Position numbers and translations under genes: made by a program. Shown here one piece after another: positions 43,048-53,475 of a DNA stretch of 64,000 nt (position 1 is the stretch's first letter; each line of letters starts with the position of its first letter). Location: the NCBI RefSeq assembly GCF_015291645.1, contig NZ_CP030055.1:4402001-4466000 (forward strand), read 5' to 3'. Under the pieces are notes generated by a model that had not been told where the DNA came from, did no database searches, and was given only the letters and a program-made list of their open reading frames with translations. The stretch comes from Bradyrhizobium sp. CCBAU 53340. Its GTDB lineage: Bacteria > Pseudomonadota > Alphaproteobacteria > Rhizobiales > Xanthobacteraceae.

Positions 43048-43932
43048 ATGCGTATATTCGTCACTGGCGCCACAGGCTTCGTCGGCTCCGCCGTCGTCAC
43101 CGACCTGATCGCGGCCGGTCACAGCGTTACCGGCCTTGCGAGGTCGGACGCCGGCGCGGCCGCCCTCACCGCGATGGGCGCCAAGGTCCATCGCGGCTCG
43201 CTGGAGGACCACGCCTCCTTGCGCAGCGGCGCGGCCGGTTCCGACGGCGTGCTGCATCTCGGCTTCAACCACGACTTCTCCAAATTCGCCGAGAATTGCG
43301 AGCTCGACCGCCGCGCCATCCTCGCGCTCGGCGAGGAGCTCAAAGGCTCCGAGCGTCCGTTCATCGTCACGTCGGGCGTGGCGCTGCTCGCACCCGGGCG
43401 GCTCGCAACCGAGGACGATGCGGCAGCGCGCCACTTTCCGCGCGTCTCGGAAGCGACCGCCGAAGACCTCGCGCAGCAAGGCGTCCGTGCTGGCATCGTG
43501 CGGCTGCCGCCCACCACCCACGGCGAAGGCGACCACGGCTTTGTGCCGCGGCTGATCGCGATCGCGCGCGAGAAAGGCGTCGCCGCCTATATCGGCGAGG
43601 GCAACAACCGCTGGCCCGCTGCGCACCGCATCGATGCCGCCCGCGTCTATCGCCTCGCGCTCGAGCAAGGCGCATCCGCTCGCCGCTATCATGCGATCGC
43701 CGAGGAAGGCGTGCCCTTCAAGGTGATTGCGGAAGTGATCGGCAAACGGCTCGGCGTGCCCGTGGTCTCGAAATCGCCAGATGAAGCCGAGGCCCATTTT
43801 GGCTGGTTCGCGCGCTTTGCGGCCGTCGACGTGCCAACCTCGAGCGCGAAGACACGCGCGGTTCTCGGCTGGGAGCCGAAAGAAAAAGGGCTGATCGAGG
43901 ATCTCGACCAGCCCTACTATTTCAAGGTCTAA
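43048..43932 (+). CDS. NAD-dependent epimerase/short-chain dehydrogenase family (extended SDR)
   Basis: 294-residue extended SDR of the atypical group. The Rossmann motif is [14 protein letters not shown] at the N-terminus; the segment [13 protein letters not shown] and the absence of a clear YxxxK place it in the subgroup annotated as NAD-dependent epimerase/dehydratase without a known substrate. I chose the ATG at 43048 because GGAG is seven bases upstream; an ATG at 43042 almost abuts it. It is divergent from an MmyB-type regulator that probably controls it; MmyB/SDR pairs are common in soil bacteria and are thought to respond to small organic molecules. Confidence 0.86.
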   Translation: MRIFVTGATGFVGSAVVTDLIAAGHSVTGLARSDAGAAALTAMGAKVHRGSLEDHASLRSGAAGSDGVLHLGFNHDFSKFAENCELDRRAILALGEELKGSERPFIVTSGVALLAPGRLATEDDAAARHFPRVSEATAEDLAQQGVRAGIVRLPPTTHGEGDHGFVPRLIAIAREKGVAAYIGEGNNRWPAAHRIDAARVYRLALEQGASARRYHAIAEEGVPFKVIAEVIGKRLGVPVVSKSPDEAEAHFGWFARFAAVDVPTSSAKTRAVLGWEPKEKGLIEDLDQPYYFKV

Positions 43933-43958
43933 CGGCGCACCGCGCCGTTGGATCCAAA

Positions 43959-45293
43959 TCAGTCCGTCGTGATCGCCGTTTCCATGTCGGTCGGATCGAT
44001 CTGCCGGCTCAGCCGCGCGGTGAGCTTGTCGCGATCGAGCTCGCCTTCCCACCAGGCGACAATCACGCAGGCAACGCCATTGCCGCAGAGATTGGTCAGC
44101 GCGCGGCACTCGCTCATGAACTTGTCGATGCCGAGCACGATCGCCATGCCCGGCACGAGCCGCGGGTCGACCACCGCGAGCGTTGCCGCCAGCGTGATGA
44201 AGCCCGCACCCGTGATGCCGGAAGCGCCCTTCGAGGTCAGCATCGCCACGACCAGGATAGTAAGCTGCTGGCTGAAGCTGAGATCAAAGCCGAGCGCCTG
44301 GGCGATGAAGAGCGTCGCCAGCGTCATGTAGATATTGGTGCCGTCGAGGTTGAACGAATAACCCGTGGGCACCACGAGGCCGACCACCGACTTCGAGCAG
44401 CCGAGTCGTTCCAGCTTCTCCATCAAGGACGGCAGCGCGCTCTCGGAGGACGAGGTGCCGAGCACGATCAGCAGTTCGTCCTTGATGTAGGCCAGGAACT
44501 TGAAAATCGAGAAACCCGCAATCCGCCCGATGATGCCGAGCACGACGAACACGAACAGCGCGGCGGTCAGGTAGAATGTCGCGATCAGGCCAATCAGATT
44601 GAGGATCGCACCGGCGCCGAACGTGCCGATGGTATACGCCATTGCGCCGAAAGCGCCGATCGGCGCGGCACGCATCACGATCGAGATGACGCCGAACACC
44701 GCATGCGCGGCATCGTCGATGAAGCTGCGGATGGTGTGGCCGCGCTCGCCGAGGCTCATGATGGCGAAGCCGAACAGCACTGAGAATAGCAGCACCTGCA
44801 GGATCTCGCCCTGCGCGAACGCGCCCACCACGGTGTCCGGAATGATGTGCAGGACGAAGTCGACGCTCTTCTGCGCCTTCGCCTGGTCCGCGAACTTGGC
44901 AACCGCCTGCGCGTTCGCTGCGGCGCTGCCGAAACCGGCACCCGGCTTTATCAGATTGCCGATGACAAGCCCGATCACGAGCGCAAAGGTCGAGACCACC
45001 TCGAAATAGACCAGCGCCTTGACGCCGATGCGGCCAACTTTCTTGGCATCCTGAATATGGGCGATCCCCGACACAACGGTGCAGAAGATGATCGGCGCGA
45101 TCACCATCTTGATCAGCTTGACGAAGCCGTCACCGAGCGCCTTGATCCATTCGTTCTTGGCGATGTCTGGCCATAGCGCACCGAGGATCGCGCCGAGCAC
45201 GATCGCAATCAGCACCTGGATATAGAGAATTTTATACCACGGCTTGGCCGTAGCAGGTGCGGCCGGCGTCCCGGCCATCGTTGTCGTTGTCAT
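43959..45293 (-). CDS. dctA: Dicarboxylate/amino acid:cation symporter (DctA-like)
   Basis: 444-residue sodium or proton symporter of the SDF family, importing C4-dicarboxylates such as succinate and malate. The start at 45293 follows GGGGGAG with seven bases spacing. Helices and hairpins match the family: [22 protein letters not shown], the serine-rich hairpin [21 protein letters not shown] (HP1) and the [24 protein letters not shown] motif in helix 7, then the HP2 region [19 protein letters not shown]. Rhizobial DctA is essential for symbiotic nitrogen fixation and is usually adjacent to dctBD; no dctB or dctD is seen here, so this may be a paralogue. Confidence 0.9.
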   Translation of the reverse strand: MTTTTMAGTPAAPATAKPWYKILYIQVLIAIVLGAILGALWPDIAKNEWIKALGDGFVKLIKMVIAPIIFCTVVSGIAHIQDAKKVGRIGVKALVYFEVVSTFALVIGLVIGNLIKPGAGFGSAAANAQAVAKFADQAKAQKSVDFVLHIIPDTVVGAFAQGEILQVLLFSVLFGFAIMSLGERGHTIRSFIDDAAHAVFGVISIVMRAAPIGAFGAMAYTIGTFGAGAILNLIGLIATFYLTAALFVFVVLGIIGRIAGFSIFKFLAYIKDELLIVLGTSSSESALPSLMEKLERLGCSKSVVGLVVPTGYSFNLDGTNIYMTLATLFIAQALGFDLSFSQQLTILVVAMLTSKGASGITGAGFITLAATLAVVDPRLVPGMAIVLGIDKFMSECRALTNLCGNGVACVIVAWWEGELDRDKLTARLSRQIDPTDMETAITTD

Positions 45294-45376
45294 TGTTTCA
45301 CTCCCCCTCAAAACTCAGAGCCAGCCAAGATCAACTTGGCCGGCCCTGTCAATTGGAACATTCCGTGTGGTGAAAT

Positions 45377-45991
45377 CTAGCCGCGGCGGTCGACGATCCG
45401 GCGCGCCGCCGGGAGCAGCGCAGCGCCGAGCGCATTCTTGACGACCGAGGCGGCGATGAACGGCGCAACGCCGACCATCCAGGCCTTGGTTGCGCCGAGG
45501 CCGATGCCGTAGGCCAGCCAGCTGAAGCCGGCCACGAAGATGACCAGATGTCCAATCGCCATCGCCGCAAAAAGCAGCATGATATGGCGATCCCAACCGC
45601 GTTCGGCGAACCAACCGATGACCAAGGCGGCCAGCACGAAGCCGTAGAGATAACCTGCGGTCGGGCCGACAAGCGGTGCAATTCCGCCGATCGGACCAGC
45701 GAACACCGGCAGCCCCATCGCACCTTCGGCGAGGTAGGCGACCATGGTTGCGCTGCCAAGGCGCCAACCATAGGCCGCGCCGATCATCAGCACGACCAGC
45801 GTCTGCAACGTCATGGGCACATAGGGCAGCGGCAGACTCACCTTGGCCGACAGCGCCATCAGCGCGGAACCGAGCGCGATCAGGACGACGGCGCGCAAGG
45901 CACCGACGGACTCACCCGGTCGGGTCGGCCACATCACTGCGGCAAGAGGAGAATGCGACGTGGCGGCAGACTGGACGGTTCGGTCAGACAA
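45377..45991 (-). CDS. bioY: BioY family biotin transporter
   Basis: 204-residue polytopic protein of the BioY family, the substrate-binding S component for biotin uptake, often working without dedicated EcfA/T partners in proteobacteria. The diagnostic blocks are LPYVPMTLQTLVVLMIGAAYGWRLG and GLPVFAGPIGGIAPLVGPTAGYLYGF. Candidate starts are TTG codons at 45997 and 45991; the latter has GGAG six bases upstream. It follows an aminotransferase gene on the same strand by 33 bases, so the two may be cotranscribed. No BioR-like palindrome is obvious in the gap. Biotin is the cofactor of the AccB protein encoded later in the window. Confidence 0.9.
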   Translation of the reverse strand: MSDRTVQSAATSHSPLAAVMWPTRPGESVGALRAVVLIALGSALMALSAKVSLPLPYVPMTLQTLVVLMIGAAYGWRLGSATMVAYLAEGAMGLPVFAGPIGGIAPLVGPTAGYLYGFVLAALVIGWFAERGWDRHIMLLFAAMAIGHLVIFVAGFSWLAYGIGLGATKAWMVGVAPFIAASVVKNALGAALLPAARRIVDRRG

Positions 45992-46024
45992 GTTCAACTC
46001 CGGAAGGCTGTCGAGAACTGGCGG

Positions 46025-47212
46025 CTATTTAAGCCAGTGAGCGATCCGGTCAACCGCCTCCCGCATCTCTGCGGCCGAACGCGCATAGGAGAATCGGATG
46101 AACGAGCGGCCATGGATCGGGTCGAAATCGAGTCCGGGCGTTGCCGCAACATGGGCCTGTTCCAGCATCTTCTTGGCGAAGTCGAAACTGTCCGACGTGA
46201 AATCCGAAACGTCGGCATAGAGGTAGAATGCGCCATCCGCCGGCAGGAACTTGGCCAGACCCGCCCTGGGCAATCCCTCGATCAAAATGCGCCGGTTTTC
46301 CTGATAGCCGTGCTTGATGTCTTCCATCTCGGCCGCACCATCGAAGGCGGCCTCTGCCGCGATCTGCGACAGCGACGGCACCGAGATCGAGAGGTTCTGC
46401 TGCAGCCGTTCGATCGGACGCACCAGGATGTCGGGCACGACCATCCAGCCGACGCGCCAGCCGGTCATGCAGAAATACTTCGAGAACGAGTTGATCACGA
46501 GTGCATGCGGGGAGAGTTCGGCGGCCGTCACCGCCGGAAAGGCGTAGTCGAGCCCGTGATAGATCTCGTCGGAGATGAAGCGGATGCCGGCGTCTTCCGC
46601 CGCCGCAATCAGGCTTGAGAGCGCTTCCCTGGACATCATGGTCCCGGTCGGATTGGCCGGGCTGCCGACCAGCACGCCCTTCAGCGGCGCCTTGCGGTGG
46701 GCAGCCAGCAGCGCCTCGCCGGTCAGCGCGTGGCGCGTCTCGTTGGTGGTCTCGATCAGCACCGGCTCGCAGCCGAGCGCGGTGAGGATATGCCGGTACG
46801 GCGGATAGCCCGGCACCGTCACCGCGACGCGATCGCCGGGCTCGAACATCGACAGGAAGGCCAGGATGAACCCGCCGGAGGAGCCCGTGGTCACCACGAT
46901 CCGCTCAGGGCTGACGGTGCAGCCATGGGCATCGCGGTAATGCCGCGCGATGCGTTCGCGCAAGGACGGGATGCCGAGCGCCGAGGTGTAGTCGATCCGT
47001 CCCGTTTTGAGCGCAGCCTGCGCCGCCGCGATTGCGGTCTTCGGCGCCCCCGCGGCGGGCTGGCCGACCTCCATGTGGATGACATTTCCGCCGGCGGCCT
47101 CGATTCGGGCGGCAGCCGCCATCACATCCATCACCATGAACGGGGGAACATCACTGCGGCGGGAGGGCTCGAGCCACTGCCCCGCCCGGTTCCTCAATGT
47201 CGCATCGTGCAT
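46025..47212 (-). CDS. Class I/II PLP-dependent aminotransferase
   Basis: 395-residue fold-type I aminotransferase. The PLP lysine lies in NSFSKYFCMTGWRVGWM (around 240), with the upstream phosphate-binding TTGSSGGFILAFLSMF and PANPTGTMMS motifs. The subgroup is the aspartate/aromatic or alanine aminotransferase-like enzymes that are common in Rhizobiales; the amino donor and acceptor cannot be read from sequence. It is upstream of bioY on the same strand and divergent from a BepA-like protease gene. A link to biotin synthesis is only positional: the protein is not BioA-like. Confidence 0.86.
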   Translation of the reverse strand: MHDATLRNRAGQWLEPSRRSDVPPFMVMDVMAAAARIEAAGGNVIHMEVGQPAAGAPKTAIAAAQAALKTGRIDYTSALGIPSLRERIARHYRDAHGCTVSPERIVVTTGSSGGFILAFLSMFEPGDRVAVTVPGYPPYRHILTALGCEPVLIETTNETRHALTGEALLAAHRKAPLKGVLVGSPANPTGTMMSREALSSLIAAAEDAGIRFISDEIYHGLDYAFPAVTAAELSPHALVINSFSKYFCMTGWRVGWMVVPDILVRPIERLQQNLSISVPSLSQIAAEAAFDGAAEMEDIKHGYQENRRILIEGLPRAGLAKFLPADGAFYLYADVSDFTSDSFDFAKKMLEQAHVAATPGLDFDPIHGRSFIRFSYARSAAEMREAVDRIAHWLK

Positions 47213-47388
47213 CGATTTCTGCTATTTCGCTGGCGGACCGATCCGTTCGGTCCGGAAAACGGGGCACTTGCGCCCCAGACTAGCCGCATTATACGGCTCA
47301 TAAGGGCATATCGCGTATCCGGTCCGCCGCCAATCGCCAAAACCAAGCACAAAACTGCATTCAAAGCCCGTTTGACCCAGACCGTTTG

Positions 47389-48795
47389 ATGTTCCTCCAG
47401 ATCGCATTGCGCAAGAAGGCCTCGGCGCTGACCGCTCTCGTCACGGCTGCGGCAATGGTGATGGCGCCGTTCACAGCGGCGCGAGCCCAGGAGGGCGGCA
47501 AGGGACCGCCGATCCTGCGCGATACTGAAACCGAGCAGCTGCTGCGCGAATATACCCGCCCGATCCTGCGCGTCGCCGGCCTGGAGAAGCAAAACATCCA
47601 GATGGTCATCATCAACGACAGCTCGTTCAACGCGTTCGTCGCCGATGGCCGCCGCATCTTCGTCAATTATGGCGCGATCCTACAGTCCGAGACGCCGAAC
47701 CAGCTGATCGGCGTGCTCGCGCACGAGACCGGGCATTTGGCCGGCGGCCATCTGTCCAAGCTGCGCGAGCAGCTCGCCAATGCCCAGACCACGATGATCA
47801 TCGCCATGCTGCTGGGCGCAGGTGCTCTCGCAGCGGGTGCCACCCGCGGCGGCAACAACGGCAATAATGGGCTCGCCAATGCGGGCGCGGCCGCGATCGC
47901 CGGTCCGCAGGAGATGATCCGCCGCTCGCTGTTGTCCTACCAGCGCCAGCAGGAGGAGAACGCCGACCGCGCCGGCGTCAAGTTCCTGACCGCGACCCAG
48001 CAGTCGCCGAAAGGCATGTACGAGACCTTCAAGCGCTTCACCAGCGAGAGTCTGTTCGCGGCGCGCGGCGCCGATCCCTATCTCCAGTCCCACCCGATGC
48101 CTGCCGAGCGCGTCGCCGCACTCCAGGAATTCGCCAGTACCAGCCCCTATTGGGACAAGAAGGACGATCCCGCGCTCCAGCTTCGCCACGACATGGTGCG
48201 CGCCAAGATCTCCGCCTTCATGGAACGGCCGGAGCTGGTGTACCGCCGCTATCCCCTGACCAATGACAGCATGCCGGCGCGCTATGCCCGCGCCATCAGC
48301 ACCTATCTGCACGGCGATCTGCGCAGCGCGCTGACCCAGATCGATGCGCTGATCGCGGTCCAACCGAACAACCCGTATTTTTACGAGGTCCGTGGCCAGG
48401 CCCTGCTGGAGAGCGGCAAGCCGGCCGAGGCGATCGCGCCCCTGAGCAAGGCCGTCGCACTCTCGAACAATTCGGCCCTCATCGAGATGTTACTTGGGCA
48501 AGCTCTGGTTGGAACCGATAATAAAGCCTACACCGACGACGCGATCAGGATTCTCCGCGCCGCAGTGGCACGCGAGCCCGAGGCGCCGATTGGCTACACT
48601 CAGCTCGCGATGGCCTATGGCCGGAAGGGAGACTATGCCGAGGCGGATCTCGCCTCCGCCCAGGCCGCGTATTTGCGCGGCGACAACAAGACCGCTCGCG
48701 AGCTCGCCACGCGCGCGAAAACCCGTTTCGCCGTCGGCACGCCCGGATGGGTCAAGGCCGACGACATCGTGGCGTCGAAACCGCCGCGCAACTAG
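47389..48795 (+). CDS. M48 metalloprotease with TPR domain (BepA-like)
   Basis: 468-residue periplasmic zinc protease. A signal peptide (about 1-35, ending AARAQ) is followed by the M48 domain with the HETGH zinc motif at 112-116 and a second region DRAGVKFLTA (around 205) carrying the third ligand. The C-terminal part (about 300-465) is TPR-like (ALTQIDALIAVQPNNPYFYEVRGQALLESGKPAEAI). The architecture matches BepA/YfgC, which degrades misassembled outer membrane proteins such as LptD and BamA. I start at the ATG at 47389; an adjacent TTG is also open. Its promoter region is shared with the divergent aminotransferase. Confidence 0.9.
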   Translation: MFLQIALRKKASALTALVTAAAMVMAPFTAARAQEGGKGPPILRDTETEQLLREYTRPILRVAGLEKQNIQMVIINDSSFNAFVADGRRIFVNYGAILQSETPNQLIGVLAHETGHLAGGHLSKLREQLANAQTTMIIAMLLGAGALAAGATRGGNNGNNGLANAGAAAIAGPQEMIRRSLLSYQRQQEENADRAGVKFLTATQQSPKGMYETFKRFTSESLFAARGADPYLQSHPMPAERVAALQEFASTSPYWDKKDDPALQLRHDMVRAKISAFMERPELVYRRYPLTNDSMPARYARAISTYLHGDLRSALTQIDALIAVQPNNPYFYEVRGQALLESGKPAEAIAPLSKAVALSNNSALIEMLLGQALVGTDNKAYTDDAIRILRAAVAREPEAPIGYTQLAMAYGRKGDYAEADLASAQAAYLRGDNKTARELATRAKTRFAVGTPGWVKADDIVASKPPRN

Positions 48796-48911
48796 ACTCA
48801 AGGCAACACTCACTGCGCCTGATCACGACATTCGCCATTGTTACGTCACGACACCAGCTTAAGTCCGCCGGGACGTTTTTTGAAACCTGCTCTGGATAAG
48901 AGGATTTGCCA

Positions 48912-49679
48912 ATGCCTTCGCTGCGCCTGCTTGCTCCCGCGCTGTTTGCGCTCGCCATCTTCGGCGCAACGGGACCGGCTTCGGCCGACAGCTTCTCGGA
49001 TGCCCAGCGCACCGACATCGAGGCGATCATCAAGAACTACCTGGTCAGCCATCCTGAAGTGCTCGAGGAGGCCATGACCGAGCTCAGCAAGCGCCAGGCT
49101 GACGCCGAAACGAAGAAGCACGAGGCCAGCATCGAGCAGAACTCCAACGCGATCTTCAACTCACCGCGCCAGGTCGTGCTCGGCAACAAGGATGGCGACG
49201 TCACCTTCGTCGAGTTCTTCGACTACAATTGCGGCTACTGCAAGCGCGCGATGAGCGACATGCTCGACCTGATGAAGTCCGATCCCAAGCTGAAGGTCGT
49301 GCTCAAGGAGTTTCCGGTGTTGAGCCAGGGCTCGGTCGAGGCAGCCCAGGTCGCCGTTGCCGTCCGCATGCAGGATCCGACTGGCAAGAAATATCTCGAC
49401 TTCCATCAGAAGCTGCTCGGCGGTCGCGGCGCGGCCGACAAGGCGCGCGCGCTCCAAGCTGCCAAGGAAGCCGGGCTCGACGTCGCCAGGATCGAGAAGG
49501 ACATCGCCAGCCCCGAGGTGCGCGCCACCATCGAGGAGAACTTCAAGCTCGCCGAGGCGATGGGCATGAACGGCACGCCGAGCTACGTGATCGGCAAGCA
49601 GATCGTAGTCGGCGCCGTCGGCCTCGACGGCCTCAAGGAAAAGATCGGCGTGGCGCGCTGCGGCAAGGCGACTTGCTAG
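48912..49679 (+). CDS. DsbA-family periplasmic thiol-disulfide protein
   Basis: 255-residue thioredoxin-fold protein with a signal peptide (MPSLRLLAPALFALAIFGATGPASA, cut near 25). Residues ~30-70 form a helical N-terminal extension, and the DsbA-like domain follows with FFDYNCGYCKRAM carrying the CXXC pair C107/C110 and a cis-Pro region in NGTPSYVIGKQ. This architecture matches the DsbA/Com1 (ScsC-like) group, which may oxidise or isomerise disulfides; the Gly-Tyr dipeptide between the cysteines is a common variant. The ATG at 48912 is preceded by an AGGAT-like site. A terminator follows the gene. Confidence 0.9.
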   Translation: MPSLRLLAPALFALAIFGATGPASADSFSDAQRTDIEAIIKNYLVSHPEVLEEAMTELSKRQADAETKKHEASIEQNSNAIFNSPRQVVLGNKDGDVTFVEFFDYNCGYCKRAMSDMLDLMKSDPKLKVVLKEFPVLSQGSVEAAQVAVAVRMQDPTGKKYLDFHQKLLGGRGAADKARALQAAKEAGLDVARIEKDIASPEVRATIEENFKLAEAMGMNGTPSYVIGKQIVVGAVGLDGLKEKIGVARCGKATC

Positions 49680-49709
49680 CGAGACGCTTCACTACTTACG
49701 GACGTAACG

Positions 49710-49735
49710 AGGCCGGCTGAGAAGCCGGCCTTTTT
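49710..49735 (+). terminator. Intrinsic terminator of the dsbA-like gene
   Basis: AGGCCGGCT-GAGA-AGCCGGCCT stem followed by TTTTT, about 30 bases after the stop codon. Confidence 0.92.
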
Positions 49736-49830
49736 CGTTGGCCAAATCTCTCCACAAATCCTGGCGTGAATCCGGCGCGACTGTTCATCGCGCGTTTAGG
49801 AAACAAATGCCGGGGAACAGCAGATGTTCC

Positions 49831-49855
49831 GGAACAAGTGACACCTCCTCCCGTT
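49831..49855 (+). promoter_or_regulatory. EcfG-type general stress promoter
   Basis: GGAAC (49831-49835), 16 bases, then CGTT (49852-49855). This matches the alphaproteobacterial EcfG / SigT consensus. It lies 45 bases upstream of the DUF1236 start, predicting induction of that gene by the PhyR-EcfG general stress response. Confidence 0.7.
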
Positions 49856-49899
49856 GTCGGCGCGGGCAATGACGCAAAGAAACACGTGAGGAGAATACG

Positions 49900-50757
49900 A
49901 TGTTGAACCGCTTTATGATCTCGGTTGCCGCGCTCGCGCTCGTCGCAGGCACAGGTCTGGCGAACGCACAAGGCACGATGAAGAACGAGAACGGCGGCGC
50001 CGGCGCGCAGCCGATGCAGCACTCGCAGTCTTCGGGCGGCGCCACCGAGCGCGGCAAAGAATCCGCAAGCCCGCAGAAGGGCACGGTGGGTCAGGCCGGC
50101 GGCTCCATGAAGCAAGGCGAAGAGAAGTCGTCTGGCGCGATGGAGAAATCCGGCACCGCGGAGAAATCCGGCAAGATGGAAAAGTCCGGCGCGATGAACA
50201 AGAACGCGGCTGAGGAGAAGGCCGGCGCGGCGAAGGGCGAACACGCCCAGAGTGCGCAGGAGAAGTCGACGCAGGACAAGTCCAAGAGCATGAGCCAGGA
50301 CACCACCAAGTCCGGCGCCCAGAAGGACATGAAGGCTGAGGGCACCAAGAGCGGCACCTCGACCAACAATGCCGAGAACCAGAAGGGCACGGGGACCCGG
50401 ACCAACCAGAATGCTCAGGGCCAGACGAGCCCTAGCACGAACCAGAACGCGCAGGGCCAGAGCAGCACCAATACGACGGTCGGCCAGGCCGGCGCCGGTG
50501 CCAAGCTGTCGACCGAGCAGCGCACGCAGATCACCTCGGTGATCCGCGAGGAGCATGTCGCTCCCGTGACCAACGTGAACTTCTCGATCTCGGTCGGCAC
50601 CCGCATTCCGCGCGAGGGCATCGAACTGCACGCCCTGCCGTCACGGGTCGTGACGATCTATCCGGAATGGCGGACCTATCGCTACGTCCTGGTCCGTGAT
50701 GAAATCGTGATCATCAATCCGGACACCTACGAGATCGTGGCGGTCCTGAACGTCTAA
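49900..50757 (+). CDS. DUF1236 protein, low-complexity secreted
   Basis: 285-residue secreted protein. A signal peptide (MLNRFMISVAALALVAGTGLANA, cut near 23) is followed by a ~185-residue hydrophilic repeat-like region rich in Gly, Ser, Lys, Gln and Asn (repeated MEKSG-type and TNQNAQGQ-type units), then a DUF1236 domain (about 200-285; FSISVGTRIPREGIELHALP, TIYPEWRTYRYVLVRDEIVIINP). DUF1236 is frequent in Bradyrhizobium with no known function. The unusual part is the low-complexity segment, which resembles stress-protective disordered proteins. A good ribosome site (GAGGAGA) and an EcfG promoter precede it, fitting a stress role. Confidence 0.87.
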   Translation: MLNRFMISVAALALVAGTGLANAQGTMKNENGGAGAQPMQHSQSSGGATERGKESASPQKGTVGQAGGSMKQGEEKSSGAMEKSGTAEKSGKMEKSGAMNKNAAEEKAGAAKGEHAQSAQEKSTQDKSKSMSQDTTKSGAQKDMKAEGTKSGTSTNNAENQKGTGTRTNQNAQGQTSPSTNQNAQGQSSTNTTVGQAGAGAKLSTEQRTQITSVIREEHVAPVTNVNFSISVGTRIPREGIELHALPSRVVTIYPEWRTYRYVLVRDEIVIINPDTYEIVAVLNV

Positions 50758-50780
50758 GGCCGGAAGACCGGTCAGCCGAG

Positions 50781-50807
50781 GGGGCGGGCAGCGATGCCCG
50801 CCCCTTT
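50781..50807 (+). terminator. Intrinsic terminator of the DUF1236 gene
   Basis: GGGGCGGGCA-GCGA-TGCCCGCCCC stem with TTT after it. The U-tract is short but the stem is perfect. Confidence 0.8.
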
Positions 50808-50979
50808 GCGTTGAGCCGGCAGCCACGGCTCGGACTGGTTAACAAGCAATTTCCGTAGTTTCCGCACAGGTTTTTGCACACTGGATGAGGTACCTGAAGC
50901 CCTCCCCGAGGCCCTTCAAGGCTTCCCCTCACGCGCTTTGTTACCTATAACCCCGCCACGCCGAAACACCGGGACAGGA

Positions 50980-51447
50980 ATGGCCGAACCAGCAACCGAC
51001 ACGATCCTCGTTCTCAACGGGCCGAACCTCAACATGTTGGGGACGCGCGAGCCCGAGAAGTATGGCCATGCGACGCTCGCCGACGTCGAGGCGCTGTGCC
51101 GGGAGACGGCGGCGACCTTCGGCCTCAAGGCGGACTGCCGGCAGTCCAACCGCGAAGGCGAGCTGATCGACTTCATCCACGAGGCGCATGCGCGCAAGAT
51201 GAAGGGCATCATCATCAATGCCGGCGGCTATTCGCATACTTCGATCGCGCTGCACGACGCGCTGCTTGCGGTGCAGATCCCGACCGTCGAAGTTCACGTG
51301 ACCAACATCCATGCCCGCGAGAGTTTCCGTCACCATTCCTACACCGCGCGCGCGGCCTTCGCCTCGCTCTGCGGCTTCGGCATCGAGGGCTACCGCCTCG
51401 CCATCCAGGGCCTTGCCGCCAAGCTCGGCATCAAGCCCAAAGCCTGA
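50980..51447 (+). CDS. aroQ: 3-dehydroquinate dehydratase, type II
   Basis: 155-residue type II dehydroquinase, converting 3-dehydroquinate to 3-dehydroshikimate in the shikimate pathway. The type II signature [18 protein letters not shown] contains the catalytic Tyr and Arg region, and [16 protein letters not shown] and [18 protein letters not shown] supply the catalytic His and binding residues. The start ATG at 50980 follows ACAGGA; an earlier in-frame TTG is unlikely. It is immediately upstream of accB and accC, a well-known arrangement linking shikimate and fatty acid synthesis genes. Confidence 0.95.
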   Translation: MAEPATDTILVLNGPNLNMLGTREPEKYGHATLADVEALCRETAATFGLKADCRQSNREGELIDFIHEAHARKMKGIIINAGGYSHTSIALHDALLAVQIPTVEVHVTNIHARESFRHHSYTARAAFASLCGFGIEGYRLAIQGLAAKLGIKPKA

Positions 51448-51484
51448 CGCTCCCTCTTCACCCAGAACATTCGGATCAAAGAAC

Positions 51485-51979
51485 ATGGCGCGCCAGCCAG
51501 ACGACAAAGCAGCCGCAAAATTCTCAAGCGACGATTCCGCGCTCGTCCGCGAGCTCGCTCTGCTGCTCGATGAGACCAGCCTCACCGAGATCGAGATCGA
51601 GCGCGCCGGCTTGCGCCTGCGCGTTGCCCGCAACATCAGCGTCGCCGCGACCATGCCGATGCCGATGGCGGCCGCAGCTCCAGCGCTTGTCGCGGCGCCT
51701 GCCGCCGCCACTGCTGCGGCCGCAGCCGCAGACGTCTCCAAGCATCCGGGCGCCGTGACCTCGCCCATGGTCGGCACCGCCTATTGGGCGCCGGAGCCCG
51801 GCGCCAAGCCGTTCATCGAAGTTGGCTCCAAGGTCTCGGTCGGCCAGACCCTGCTGATCATCGAAGCGATGAAGACCATGAACCAGATCCCCTCGCCCCG
51901 CGCCGGCACGGTGACGCAGATCCTGGTCGAGGACGGCCAGCCGGTCGAGTTCGGCGAGCCGCTGGTCGTTATTGAATAA
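51485..51979 (+). CDS. accB: Acetyl-CoA carboxylase biotin carboxyl carrier protein
   Basis: 164-residue BCCP. Residues 1-50 are the dimerisation and docking region ([27 protein letters not shown]), 55-85 an Ala/Pro-rich flexible linker, and 88-164 the biotinyl domain with the EAMKTMNQI motif; K130 is the biotinylation site. The start ATG at 51485 was chosen over earlier in-frame codons lying inside aroQ. It carries carboxybiotin between AccC and the carboxyltransferase. It is 37 bases after aroQ and 31 before accC, so the three are cotranscribed. Confidence 0.96.
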   Translation: MARQPDDKAAAKFSSDDSALVRELALLLDETSLTEIEIERAGLRLRVARNISVAATMPMPMAAAAPALVAAPAAATAAAAAADVSKHPGAVTSPMVGTAYWAPEPGAKPFIEVGSKVSVGQTLLIIEAMKTMNQIPSPRAGTVTQILVEDGQPVEFGEPLVVIE

Positions 51980-52010
51980 GCGAGTGGCGAGTTTCGCCCG
52001 CTGAGGCACC

Positions 52011-53369
<1,359 letters not shown>

Positions 53370-53370
53370 T

Positions 53371-53443
53371 CGCCCCGCCCCATGGAACCCTTTGGCCCCA
53401 ATCGCGTTCTGCACGGTGGGGCCAGTTCCGAGGGGGCGTTTTG
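53371..53443 (+). terminator. Long imperfect hairpin after accC, probable terminator
   Basis: CGCCCC ... GGAAC ... TTGGCCCCA on the left pairs with TGGGGCCA ... GTTCC ... GGGGGCG on the right around a 16-base loop, followed by TTTTG. The stem is interrupted by bulges, so termination may be partial. Confidence 0.6.
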
Positions 53444-53475
53444 AATTCCACCCAGCCTGACAACATGAGACCGTC

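Noticed and set aside
49785..50621. Minus-strand frames opposite the DUF1236 gene
   Set aside because: Low-complexity mirror images of the repeat region; the plus-strand gene has a signal peptide, ribosome site and EcfG promoter.
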